A stretch of DNA of 62,539 nt, taken from contig CALWXF010000012.1 of assembly GCA_944385445.1 (NCBI GenBank), positions 1 through 62,539 on the forward strand, in the 5' to 3' direction. Shown here piece after piece: positions 24,927 through 33,078 of this stretch; the stretch's first letter is position 1, and the number at the start of each line of letters is the position of its first letter. The position numbers and the translations under genes were made by a program. This DNA is from an uncultured Oscillospiraceae bacterium (lineage in GTDB: Bacteria; Bacillota; Clostridia; Oscillospirales; Oscillospiraceae). The notes under the pieces were generated by a model, which saw only the letters and a list, made by a program, of their open reading frames with translations, did no database searches and had not been told where the DNA came from.

Positions 24927-27119
24927 ATGCTGAAACTCAAGCGCTATTTGAAACCCTATGCCGTTCTGTTGCTAATGGGCATCGTGTTCCTCTTTGGCCA
25001 GGCCATGCTGGAGCTGTCCCTGCCCAACTACATGAGCGACATCGTCAATGTAGGCCTGCAACAGGGAGGCATCACCTCCCCCGCCCCCCAGGTGATCTCC
25101 GCCGATGCCTTTGGCCTTATGGAGCAGTTCATGTCCCAGGAGGACCGGGATGTGGTGGAGGAGGCCTATGTAGCCCTGGCAGAGCACCCGGACTATGAGG
25201 ACCTGTCCGCCACCTTCCCCCAGGCCGCAGACACCGACCTGGCTCTGAACACCCAGGACACCCAGGCCGTGGAGACCGCCTTTGGCCGGGCCAGCTACGC
25301 CTTGACCCAGGTCATGAGCCAGGCCTCTGGCTCCAGCGATGGCGACCAGGCTTCCATGGCTGAGGGATTCCAGGCCCTGGGGCAGATGTTGGCCCAGCCC
25401 CAGGCCCAGGCGCTCATCCAGCAGGCCATTGATGTGGCGGCCCAGACCCCGGATACCATGCTGGAGCAGACGGGTGTGGCCATGGTTAAGGCCTTCTATC
25501 AGCAGCTGGGCGCTGACACCGACGCCATTCAGACCCGCTATATTCTCACCACTGGCGGACGTATGGCAGTGCTGGCGGTGCTGCTCACCCTGTGTGCTGT
25601 GGCCGCCGGCTACTGCATGGCCCGCATGGGCGCCGGTGTGGCCCGAGACCTGCGCCGGGATGTGTTCACCAAAGTCACCTACTTCAACAACGATGAGATG
25701 GACCGCTTCTCCGGGGCCACCCTCATCACCCGCTCCACCAACGACATCACCCAGGTGCAGAACTTCCTGAGTATGGGCCTGCGGCTGCTGTGCTTTGCCC
25801 CCATCATGGGCATTGGCGGCCTCATCATGGGTCTGTCCACCTGCGTCAATCTGGCCTGGGTGCTGGCCCTGGCCCTTATCGTCATGCTGGGCCTGCTGCT
25901 GGTGCTCTTTGCTGTGGCCATGCCCCGCTTTAAGAAGATGCAGACCCTGGTGGACCGGCTCAATCTGGTCAGCCGGGAGGAGATTGGCGGCCTGATGGTG
26001 GTTCGTGCCTTCTCCAATCAGAAGTTCATGCAGGACCGGTTTGAGAAAGCCAACGGCGATCTGACCTCCAACACCCTCTTCGTCAACCGGGCCATGGCCA
26101 CCATGATGCCCGCCATGACCCTGGTAATGAACGGCCTGTCCCTGCTCATTGTGTGGTTCGGCGGCAAGCAGATCGCCGCCAGCAACCTGCAAGTGGGCGA
26201 CATGATGGCCTTTATCCAGTACGCCATGCACGTCATCATGAGCTTCTTGTTCATCAGCATGATGTTTATCATGGTACCCCGGGCCTCCGTGTCCGCTGAG
26301 CGTATCAACGAGATCCTTCAGACCGAGGTCCAGGTCAAGGACAGCGACCACCCCACCCACCTGAGCCAGCCTGTGAAGGGCGTGGTGGAGTTCCGGGACG
26401 TGTCCTTCCGCTACCCCGGCGCCGACGCCGATGTGCTGGAGCATGTGAGCTTTGTCGCCCGGCCTGGCCAAACCACCGCCTTCATCGGCTCCACCGGTTC
26501 GGGAAAATCCACCCTCATCAACCTCATCCCCCGCTTCCACGATGTCAGCGAGGGCCGTATCACCCTGGACGGGGTGGACATCCGAGATCTGCCCCAGCAG
26601 GAACTGCGGGACGCCATCGGCTACGTGCCCCAGAAGGGCCTGCTGCTCCGTGGCACCGTGGAAAGCAACCTGCGGTACGGCAATCCCGATGCCTCCCAGG
26701 ACACCATCGACACCAGCGCCCGCATCGCCCAGGCCTCCGAGTTCATCTCTCACCTGGACCAGGGGATGCAGACCCCCATCAGCCAGGGCGGCACCAACGT
26801 CTCCGGCGGACAGCGGCAGCGTCTGTCCATTGCCCGGGCTCTGGCCAAGGAGGCCCCGGTGTATATCTTCGACGACACCTTCTCCGCCCTGGACTTTAAG
26901 ACCGATGCCCAGCTCCGGGCCGCCCTAAAAGAGTACACCACCCAGGCCACCGTCCTCATCGTGGCCCAGCGGGTATCCACCATTCTGGACGCCGACCAGA
27001 TTCTGGTTCTGGACCAGGGCAAAGTGGTGGGCTGCGGCACCCATCAGGAGCTGATGCGCACCTGTAAGACCTATCAGGAGATCGCCCAAAGTCAGCTTTC
27101 AAAGGAGGAATTGGCATAA
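24927..27119 (+). CDS. ABC exporter half-transporter, degenerate ATP site
   Basis: 730 residues: six-helix membrane domain then ATPase. A large extracytoplasmic insert of about 140 residues separates TM1 from TM2. Walker A GSTGSGKST lies near residue 525, the signature is VSGGQRQRLSIARA, but Walker B ends IFDDTFSALD, with Asp where the catalytic Glu should be. That is the usual sign of the degenerate half of a heterodimeric exporter (BmrC/BmrD or TM287/288 type). Its stop overlaps the next gene by one base. Confidence 0.93.
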   Translation: MLKLKRYLKPYAVLLLMGIVFLFGQAMLELSLPNYMSDIVNVGLQQGGITSPAPQVISADAFGLMEQFMSQEDRDVVEEAYVALAEHPDYEDLSATFPQAADTDLALNTQDTQAVETAFGRASYALTQVMSQASGSSDGDQASMAEGFQALGQMLAQPQAQALIQQAIDVAAQTPDTMLEQTGVAMVKAFYQQLGADTDAIQTRYILTTGGRMAVLAVLLTLCAVAAGYCMARMGAGVARDLRRDVFTKVTYFNNDEMDRFSGATLITRSTNDITQVQNFLSMGLRLLCFAPIMGIGGLIMGLSTCVNLAWVLALALIVMLGLLLVLFAVAMPRFKKMQTLVDRLNLVSREEIGGLMVVRAFSNQKFMQDRFEKANGDLTSNTLFVNRAMATMMPAMTLVMNGLSLLIVWFGGKQIAASNLQVGDMMAFIQYAMHVIMSFLFISMMFIMVPRASVSAERINEILQTEVQVKDSDHPTHLSQPVKGVVEFRDVSFRYPGADADVLEHVSFVARPGQTTAFIGSTGSGKSTLINLIPRFHDVSEGRITLDGVDIRDLPQQELRDAIGYVPQKGLLLRGTVESNLRYGNPDASQDTIDTSARIAQASEFISHLDQGMQTPISQGGTNVSGGQRQRLSIARALAKEAPVYIFDDTFSALDFKTDAQLRAALKEYTTQATVLIVAQRVSTILDADQILVLDQGKVVGCGTHQELMRTCKTYQEIAQSQLSKEELA

Positions 27120-28939
27120 TGGCAGGACCTATGAGACATGGCCCCATGGGCCGCAACCCAATGGGAGAAAAGGCAGCCGATTTCAAGGGCACCATGATCA
27201 AGCTGCTGGGCTATATCAAGCGCTATCTCCCCATGCTCATCATCGCTTTGGTGTGCGCCATTGCGGGCACCACATTTTCCATCCTCGGCCCCAAGATTCT
27301 AGGCAAAGCCACCACCAAGCTGTTTGAGGGCCTCATGGCCATGATCGCTGGCACAGGCTCCATTGACTTTGACGCTCTGGCTCAAATCTTACTCTTTCTG
27401 GGCGGCCTGTATCTGTTCAGCGCTCTGCTCAACTACGTCCAGGGCTGGCTCATGTCGGGTATCGCCACCCGTGTCAGCTACACCATGCGCACCGACATCA
27501 GCCAGAAGATCGACCGTTTGCCCATGTCCTACTTTGACAAAGTGTCCCACGGCGAGGTACTCAGCCGTATCACCAACGACGTGGACTCGGTGACCCAGAC
27601 CCTGAACCAGAGCCTGTCCCAGGTGGTCACCCAGGTGACTCTGCTGCTGGGCGTGCTCATCATGATGCTGTCCATCAGCCCCTGGATGACCCTGGTTGCC
27701 CTGTGCATCCTCCCGGTGTGCCTGATCATCGTCACCAGCGTCATCCGCCACAGCCAGAAGTTCTTCCGCAGCCAGCAGGAGTATCTGGGCCACGTCAACG
27801 GCCATGTGGAGGAGATGTACGGCGCCCATGTAGTGGTCACCGCCTTCAACGGCCAGGAGAACTCCATCCGAGACTTCAACGAGATGAACGAGAAGCTCTA
27901 CCACAGCGCCTGGAAGAGCCAATTCCTCAGCGGTCTGATGATGCCTCTGATGAACTTTGCCAGCAACCTGGGCTATGTGGCCATCTGTGTGCTGGGCGGC
28001 TTCCTGGCTCTGAACCAGACCATCACCGTGGGTGACATTCAGGCTTTCATCCAGTATGTGCGCCAGTTCACCCAGCCCATCAACCAGCTGGCCAACATCT
28101 CCAACCAGCTCCAGCTCACCGCTGCCGCTGCTGAACGGGTATTCCTCTTCCTGGAGGAGCCGGAGGAGGAGGCCGACCCGGTGCCCGCCATCGATCCCGA
28201 GTCCATCGACGGCTCGGTGCAGTTTGCCCATGTGAACTTCGGCTATCTGCCGGATAAGACCATCATCCACGACTTCTCCGCCTCCATCCAGCCCGGCACC
28301 AAGGTGGCCATCGTAGGCCCCACCGGAGCCGGTAAGACCACCATCGTCAAGCTGCTCATGCGCTTCTATGACGTCAACCAGGGAGCCATCCTCCTCAGCA
28401 GCTACGATGTGCGCCAGTTCGCCCGGGGCGAGATGCGGGACGCCTTCGGCATGGTGCTCCAGGACACCTGGCTGTACAACGACACCATCATGGAGAACAT
28501 CCGCTTCGGCCGTCTGTCCGCCACCGATGAAGAGGTGCTCCAGGCCGCCAAAGCCGCCCAGGTGGACCACTTTGTGCGCACCCTCCCCCACGGCTATGAC
28601 ACGGTGCTCAACGAGGACGCCAGCAACATCAGCCAGGGCCAGAAGCAGCTGCTCACCATCGCCCGCACCATCCTCTCGGACCCCAAAATCCTCATTCTGG
28701 ACGAGGCCACGTCCAGCGTGGACACCCGCACCGAGGTAGCCATCCAGACCGCCATGGACCGCCTTACCCAGGGCCGCACCAGCTTCATCATCGCCCACCG
28801 GCTGTCCACCATCCGCAACGCCGACGTCATCCTGGTGATGAAGGACGGTGACATCGTGGAGACTGGTACCCACCAGCAGCTGCTGGAGCAGAACGGCTTC
28901 TACGCCAATCTGTACAACAGCCAGTTTGCCACCACCTAA
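27119..28939 (+). CDS. ABC exporter half-transporter, canonical ATPase
   Basis: 606 residues with six membrane helices and a C-terminal ATPase. Walker A GPTGAGKTT is near residue 400, the Q-loop VLQDTWLYNDTI, and Walker B ILILDEATSSVD with the catalytic Glu. The signature reads NISQGQKQLLTIAR, a slightly altered LSGGQ that will pair with the degenerate site of the partner. The N terminus has a short Met/Pro/Gly-rich extension. Together with the previous gene it should form a heterodimeric drug or lipid exporter under MarR control. Confidence 0.93.
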   Translation: MAGPMRHGPMGRNPMGEKAADFKGTMIKLLGYIKRYLPMLIIALVCAIAGTTFSILGPKILGKATTKLFEGLMAMIAGTGSIDFDALAQILLFLGGLYLFSALLNYVQGWLMSGIATRVSYTMRTDISQKIDRLPMSYFDKVSHGEVLSRITNDVDSVTQTLNQSLSQVVTQVTLLLGVLIMMLSISPWMTLVALCILPVCLIIVTSVIRHSQKFFRSQQEYLGHVNGHVEEMYGAHVVVTAFNGQENSIRDFNEMNEKLYHSAWKSQFLSGLMMPLMNFASNLGYVAICVLGGFLALNQTITVGDIQAFIQYVRQFTQPINQLANISNQLQLTAAAAERVFLFLEEPEEEADPVPAIDPESIDGSVQFAHVNFGYLPDKTIIHDFSASIQPGTKVAIVGPTGAGKTTIVKLLMRFYDVNQGAILLSSYDVRQFARGEMRDAFGMVLQDTWLYNDTIMENIRFGRLSATDEEVLQAAKAAQVDHFVRTLPHGYDTVLNEDASNISQGQKQLLTIARTILSDPKILILDEATSSVDTRTEVAIQTAMDRLTQGRTSFIIAHRLSTIRNADVILVMKDGDIVETGTHQQLLEQNGFYANLYNSQFATT

Positions 28940-28953
28940 CCACAATCAAAAAA

Positions 28954-29064
28954 GGGCCTGTTGCAAAAAAGTTAGCGAGAACCTTCAAGAAGACGGTTCT
29001 CGCTAACTTTTTTAATGCGCAAATTTTCCACTCGGGTCTGAAAACTGCATTTTGCAACAGCCCC
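28954..29064. mobile_element. 111-bp MITE-like palindromic element
   Basis: Terminal inverted repeats GGGCCTGTTGCAAAA (28954-28968) and TTTTGCAACAGCCCC (29050-29064) match at 14 of 15 positions. Inside is a long perfect stem, AAAAAAGTTAGCGAGAACC/GGTTCTCGCTAACTTTTTT (28965-29013). The ends resemble those of some insertion sequences (TGTTGCAAA is common there). No target duplication or coding capacity is visible. It could also be simply a complex terminator. Confidence 0.55.
28965..29013. terminator. strong hairpin serving as terminator of the ABC operon
   Basis: A 19-bp perfect stem with an 11-nt loop, A6 before and T6 after, 25 nt downstream of the second exporter gene. It lies inside the MITE-like element and should terminate on both strands. 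Confidence 0.8.
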
Positions 29065-29314
29065 TTCGTTTCAGACTGTCAAAAACCTCATATCAATGCA
29101 AGGAGGATCATTTTTCTTGCATCGTCAAAAGCCCTCGGCAGAGTTTTCCCATCCGCAGATGGGAAAATAAATTGAAATCCGTTTTTTCGGGGACATGCGC
29201 ATCGAAAAAACACCTCTCAGCCCGCCAGTGTGGAATCGGGTCGCCCTTTGACCCGATTATGCATGCAGCGGGCTGCATCCCATCTCAAAAATGCAAGCAT
29301 TTTTGAGAAATATG
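29065..29314. other. gene-free block with a run of hairpins
   Basis: No plausible gene. Successive inverted repeats: ATGCAAG/CTTGCAT (29096-29122), TTTTCCCATC/GATGGGAAAA (29144-29167), TTTTTTCG/CGAAAAAA (29182-29210), AGCCCGC/GCGGGCT (29219-29273) enclosing AATCGGGTC/GACCCGATT (29234-29258), ATGCAG/CTGCAT (29263-29278), and CTCAAAAATGC/GCATTTTTGAG (29284-29307). The last can terminate the LUD gene. The rest may be decayed MITEs or a structured RNA. Confidence 0.6.
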
Positions 29315-29956
29315 TTAATATCCCAGTTCCTCGCCCACCAAGATCACCTTGATGCGGCCGGGCACCCGCTGCTGGCGGTGAATCACCGTGGTACAGCAGA
29401 TGCGGTCCGGGCTGTGGCAGTCCTCACAGCGTCCGGTGACGGTGCAGGGGGTCTTCCTGTGCAGCCGCACGGCGTTGGCCGGAGCGGCCACCTGCTCCAC
29501 CCGGGCCACTGCCGCCTCCAGATCGGGTACAATCTTGTTGTACCCCACCACACAGATGACGCTCTTGGGGCCATAAGTCATAGCGGCCACCCGGTTGGCG
29601 TTGCCGTCCACATTGTACAGTTCCCCCTGCTCGGTCACTGCGTTACAGCTGGTGAGGTAGCAATCGGCAAAAAAGGCCTTGCGCAGAACCAGGTCCACCT
29701 CTTCCTGGGGCACGGCCTCCCGGTCATAGAACTCATAGTCGCCGCTGCGCAGAAGGTCCATGATCCCCGCCTCACTCAACGTCATGCTGCCTCCACAGGC
29801 AACCGTGCATCCCTTGGGCAACAGCTCCTGCACCAGCTTCCGGGCGTCCTCCAACGTGGGCGCATAGTAGGCGGTCATATGGTTCTCTTCCAGCTTCTTG
29901 GCCGTGCGCTCAATGAGCTTCTCCCGCACCAGAGCCATGGGTTGGTGATTGGTCAT
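29315..29956 (-). CDS. LUD-domain protein, lactate utilization LutC/YkgG-like
   Basis: 213-residue single-domain member of the LUD (DUF162) family. Seen are EENHMTAYYAPTLEDARKLV, the conserved CTVACGGSMTLSEAGI, FFADCYLTSCNAVTEQGELYNVDGNANRVAA and VVGYNKIVPDLEAAVARV. A cysteine cluster GRCEDCHSPDRICC near residue 175-190 could bind a metal or Fe-S cluster. LutC is part of the LutABC lactate oxidase, but lutA and lutB are absent here, so it is a stand-alone LUD protein of unknown reaction. Confidence 0.85.
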   Translation of the reverse strand: MTNHQPMALVREKLIERTAKKLEENHMTAYYAPTLEDARKLVQELLPKGCTVACGGSMTLSEAGIMDLLRSGDYEFYDREAVPQEEVDLVLRKAFFADCYLTSCNAVTEQGELYNVDGNANRVAAMTYGPKSVICVVGYNKIVPDLEAAVARVEQVAAPANAVRLHRKTPCTVTGRCEDCHSPDRICCTTVIHRQQRVPGRIKVILVGEELGY

Positions 29957-30140
29957 GGCATCCTCTCTCCTTTTTCATTTGATGACCCCATTGTACTCCA
30001 TTTTCCCCGAGGTGTACAGGGCCTTTTCTTCTCCGCTCGTCTTCCAAAATTCTTAATAAAACCTTGATGATATCCTCAACCCCCTATGATATACTCAGGG
30101 AGAATTTGAAAATAGTACGCTCTTTTTGGAGGTGGCCTCA

Positions 30141-30929
30141 ATGCCCGATTCCTTCACCTTTTCCCTCTCCCCCCTGGACACCGAAGCCCTGCTCCCCCAG
30201 CTCTCCGCAGCACTGGAAAAAAGAGTGGAGCTTCACTCCCGTCAGCGACTCCCCGGTCTGTGGCGGGTCACTGACAAGCTCTCCAAGTCCGAGCGTGTCT
30301 CACAGCCTGTGGCAAACCATCGCAAACGGCTGCGCCAGGTTTTAGGGCTCCTACTCTGGGTGCTGGGCCTTCTAATGCTGGCCCCGGGGCTCATCGACCC
30401 CCAAGAGTTGTTTGTCCCGCTGCTGGCGGGGGCCTGCGCCTTCTTCTTGGGCCAGCTGACCCTCTGGCTCTACCAACGCACCCTGCTGGCCATCCTGGAC
30501 TTAGTCTGCGGGCTCTTCCTGTGTATGTCTGCCCTGGGCGCTCCCAATCAGATGTTGGGCCTGCTGTGGGCGGCGGTCCCCTGTCTGCTGGTGAGTGTCG
30601 CCGTTCTGCCCGCTCGGCGGTGTCAACGCACCACCTCCTTCGAGAAGGAGGCACGGAACATTCTTGCCAAGTACCAGAACCTCAAGCCCCACACTGTCCA
30701 AGCCGTGTTTGACCACCAGGGCCTCACCGTGTCCCAGCCAGATGGAGATCCCTGCGTATACCCCTATTCCACTGTGTCTTTCTTTGTGGAGACCCCCGAT
30801 CTGCTTCTCCCCTTTTTCCAGGATACGGTGCTTTTCCTGCCCAAGTACGATCTGACCACCGGGACCATGGAGCAGCTGCGCACCATGCTGGCCCAGCAGG
30901 CCCCCTATGAAATTCTGGAATCAGCCTGA
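30141..30929 (+). CDS. membrane protein, possible YcxB-like C-terminal domain
   Basis: 262 residues. A charged N terminus of about 65 residues is followed by four hydrophobic helices in two hairpins (about 68-85, 91-110, 113-130, 137-155), then a soluble C-terminal part with YPYSTVSFFVETPDLLLPF, LFLPKYDLTTGTMEQLRTML. That pattern resembles YcxB-like proteins of Firmicutes, whose role is unknown. ATG 30141 has GGAGG 8 nt upstream. It precedes a tyrosine phosphatase on the same strand, about 100 bp away. Confidence 0.65.
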   Translation: MPDSFTFSLSPLDTEALLPQLSAALEKRVELHSRQRLPGLWRVTDKLSKSERVSQPVANHRKRLRQVLGLLLWVLGLLMLAPGLIDPQELFVPLLAGACAFFLGQLTLWLYQRTLLAILDLVCGLFLCMSALGAPNQMLGLLWAAVPCLLVSVAVLPARRCQRTTSFEKEARNILAKYQNLKPHTVQAVFDHQGLTVSQPDGDPCVYPYSTVSFFVETPDLLLPFFQDTVLFLPKYDLTTGTMEQLRTMLAQQAPYEILESA

Positions 30930-31027
30930 ACCCTGTGTTCCATGGAGTTTTTCTCCTTTTCCCCCTCCACAGATTAGGAAACTGTGGTACAATACCTATA
31001 TCGTGGAACAGAAGGGAACTCAGCGCA

Positions 31028-31483
31028 ATGACAAAGATATTATTTGTATGTCACGGCAACATCTGCCGAAGCCCCATGGCAGAGTTCGTAATGAAATACC
31101 TGGTAAAAGAGGCCGGGGTGGCGGACCAGTTCTCCATTGCCTCCGCTGCCACCAGCACCGAAGAGATTGGCAACCCCGTCTATCCCCCCGCCGCCCGCAC
31201 TTTGGCCGCCCACGGTGTCCCCTGCTCCGGTCACGCTGCACGCCAGCTGCGCAAAGCCGACTATGATACCTATGATCTGCTCATTGGTATGGACAACGCC
31301 AACATCCGAAACATGCAGCGCATGTGCGGCGGCGACCCCCAGGGAAAAATCCACCGGCTTCTGGACTACACAGACCGTCCGGGAGAGGTGGCCGATCCCT
31401 GGTACACCGGCAACTTCGAGGCCACCTGGCGGGATGTATGGGAGGGCTGCAGCAGTCTTCTGGCACAGCTGCGCCAGCACTAA
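31028..31483 (+). CDS. low-molecular-weight protein-tyrosine phosphatase
   Basis: 151 residues, the usual size. The catalytic P-loop is VCHGNICRSPMAEF with nucleophile Cys8 and Arg14 (C-x5-R). The general acid lies in VADPWYTGNF. Such enzymes dephosphorylate tyrosine kinases or arginine-phosphorylated proteins (YwlE type). The third residue of the loop, Gly-Asn-Ile, is compatible with either; YwlE-type arginine phosphatases usually have a Thr in this loop, so tyrosine is favoured. Weak AAGGGA site ahead of ATG 31028. Confidence 0.92.
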   Translation: MTKILFVCHGNICRSPMAEFVMKYLVKEAGVADQFSIASAATSTEEIGNPVYPPAARTLAAHGVPCSGHAARQLRKADYDTYDLLIGMDNANIRNMQRMCGGDPQGKIHRLLDYTDRPGEVADPWYTGNFEATWRDVWEGCSSLLAQLRQH

Positions 31484-31506
31484 TCTCACCAAGACAACAT
31501 AAAACT

Positions 31507-31530
31507 GGCTGCGGAGAGTTCTCCGCAGCC
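31507..31530. terminator. shared terminator between phosphatase gene and hpf
   Basis: GGCTGCGGAGA pairs perfectly with TCTCCGCAGCC with a 2-nt core, so the true loop is about 4-6 nt. On the minus strand it is followed by AGTTTTAT. It lies between convergent genes. Confidence 0.7.
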
Positions 31531-31556
31531 GGTTAAGTTCATCTTATGGGAGTTGT

Positions 31557-32102
31557 TTAGCCCTCGTCCTCAATGAGGCCGTATCCACCGTCGTTGCGCT
31601 GATACACCACGGAGAAAGCACCCGTGTCGTCATTCTTGAAGGCGAAGAAGGTGTGGCCCAGCAGATCCATCTGCAAAATGGCCTCGTCCACCGTCATGGG
31701 CTTGATGGGGAACTTCTTGGTGCGAACCACCTCGAACTTGCTCTCCTCCACCACGTCGGGGACAAAGGTGGACTGCTCCTCCTGAGGAATCACACGGGTG
31801 AAGGCATCCTGACGCAGACGCTTCTCCAGACGGGTCTTATGCTTGCGCAGCTGACGCTCCATGGACGTAACGGCGGCATCCACCGATGCAAACATATCGG
31901 AGGTACTCTCCGCCACACGCAGAATCGTGGCCCCGGAGCGGATGGTCAGCTCTACCTTGTTCCGGTCCTTCTCCACAGAGAAGACCAGATTGGCCTCGCT
32001 GTCCGTCTTGAAGTAACGCTCCAGCTTTCCCACCTTTTTCTCTGCATAGTTGTGCAGAGCCTTGGGCAAATGGACCTTCTTTTCTGTAAAGGTAAACTTC
32101 AT
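31557..32102 (-). CDS. hpf: long-form ribosome hibernation promoting factor
   Basis: 181 residues. The N-terminal domain binds the decoding centre (KFTFTEKKVHLPKALHNYAEKKVGKLERYF); the C-terminal domain (IKPMTVDEAILQMDLLGHTFFAFKN) dimerises ribosomes into 100S particles. ATG 32102 is the family start; an open extension upstream overlaps its own leader. In most Firmicutes hpf lies near secA; here it sits between the fumarase gene and the phosphatase. No promoter for stationary phase could be recognised. Confidence 0.95.
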   Translation of the reverse strand: MKFTFTEKKVHLPKALHNYAEKKVGKLERYFKTDSEANLVFSVEKDRNKVELTIRSGATILRVAESTSDMFASVDAAVTSMERQLRKHKTRLEKRLRQDAFTRVIPQEEQSTFVPDVVEESKFEVVRTKKFPIKPMTVDEAILQMDLLGHTFFAFKNDDTGAFSVVYQRNDGGYGLIEDEG

Positions 32103-32232
32103 GTGCTTCAGCTCCTTTCGCCCCCCACCAGGAGGGCGTATCATTGGGAGGTTCTCTCCTTGTAGAACATTATAGCACATCCCTTTTCAGGACGCCATAC
32201 CTTTATGAAAATTTCACAATTTCTTTTTCACG

Positions 32233-33078
32233 TTACAGTGTCCCACAGGCATGTCGGGTGACATGACAGCCCAGGTTCACCACGCAGGGCAGACCGGCAA
32301 TGTGGGTGCCGAAGGGCTCGATGGCCACGGTGAGAGCGGTGGTCGTGCCGCCCATACCCTGGGGGCCAATACCCAGACGGTTGATGCGCTCCAGAAGACG
32401 CTGCTCCATCTCCCGGTAGAAGGGGTCGGTGTTCCACTCCCCCGCCGGGCGCAGCAGCGCCCGCTTGGCCAGGATGGCGGCCTTCTCCGAGGTGCCGCCC
32501 AGGCCCACGCCCACCACCACAGGGGGGCAGGGGTTGGACCCGGCCTGAGACACTGACTCCACGATGAAGTCCTCCACCTGCTCCTGGGTCACCGAGGGGT
32601 TGAACATCTTCATTTTTGTCATGTTCTCACTGCCGAAGCCCTTGGGTGCCACGGTGACCTCCACCTGGTCCCCGGGCACCATCTGCACATGGAGGATGGC
32701 AGGGGTGTTGTTTTGGGTATTCACCCGGCGCAGGGGATCGCCCACCACGGACAGGCGCAGATGGCCCTGGACGTAGCCCTCCGCCACGCCCTGGTTCACC
32801 GCATCTTCCAGGCTTCCACCCGTGAGGTGGCAGTCCTGGCCCCAGTTGACAAACACCACAGCCATGCCAGTGTCCTGGCAGATGGGCAGCCCCTTCTCCT
32901 GGGCAAACTCGTAGTTCTCCCGCAGGTCGCCCAGAATGGCCTGTCCCACCGGAGAGGCCTCCGCCTGACACGCCTCACAGATGGCATTGCGCAAATCCTG
33001 AGGCAAAATGGTATTGGCCTGAATGCACAGCTCCCGCACCAACTGGGAGACCTGCTGGCTTGTAATTTCTTTCATCAT
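32233..33078 (-). CDS. fumarate hydratase class I, alpha subunit
   Basis: 281 residues, the alpha half of a two-subunit Fe-S hydro-lyase (fumarase or L-tartrate dehydratase). The first Fe-S cysteine is in LPICQDTGMAVVF, then PKGFGSENMTKMKMFNP, GVGLGGTSEKA and GMGGTTTAL; two more cysteines lie in LGCHVTRHAC. A beta subunit would be expected just downstream, but the next gene is hpf. Its ATG overlaps the amidohydrolase gene by 4 bp. The beta partner must be elsewhere or lost. Confidence 0.88.
   Translation of the reverse strand: MMKEITSQQVSQLVRELCIQANTILPQDLRNAICEACQAEASPVGQAILGDLRENYEFAQEKGLPICQDTGMAVVFVNWGQDCHLTGGSLEDAVNQGVAEGYVQGHLRLSVVGDPLRRVNTQNNTPAILHVQMVPGDQVEVTVAPKGFGSENMTKMKMFNPSVTQEQVEDFIVESVSQAGSNPCPPVVVGVGLGGTSEKAAILAKRALLRPAGEWNTDPFYREMEQRLLERINRLGIGPQGMGGTTTALTVAIEPFGTHIAGLPCVVNLGCHVTRHACGTL

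Noticed and set aside
24972-26753. 593-codon minus-strand open frame
   Set aside because: Antisense of the first ABC exporter gene, whose Walker motifs are clear on the plus strand.
28940-29314. Full insertion sequence remnant
   Set aside because: No transposase fragment or target duplication could be found; only inverted repeats are present.
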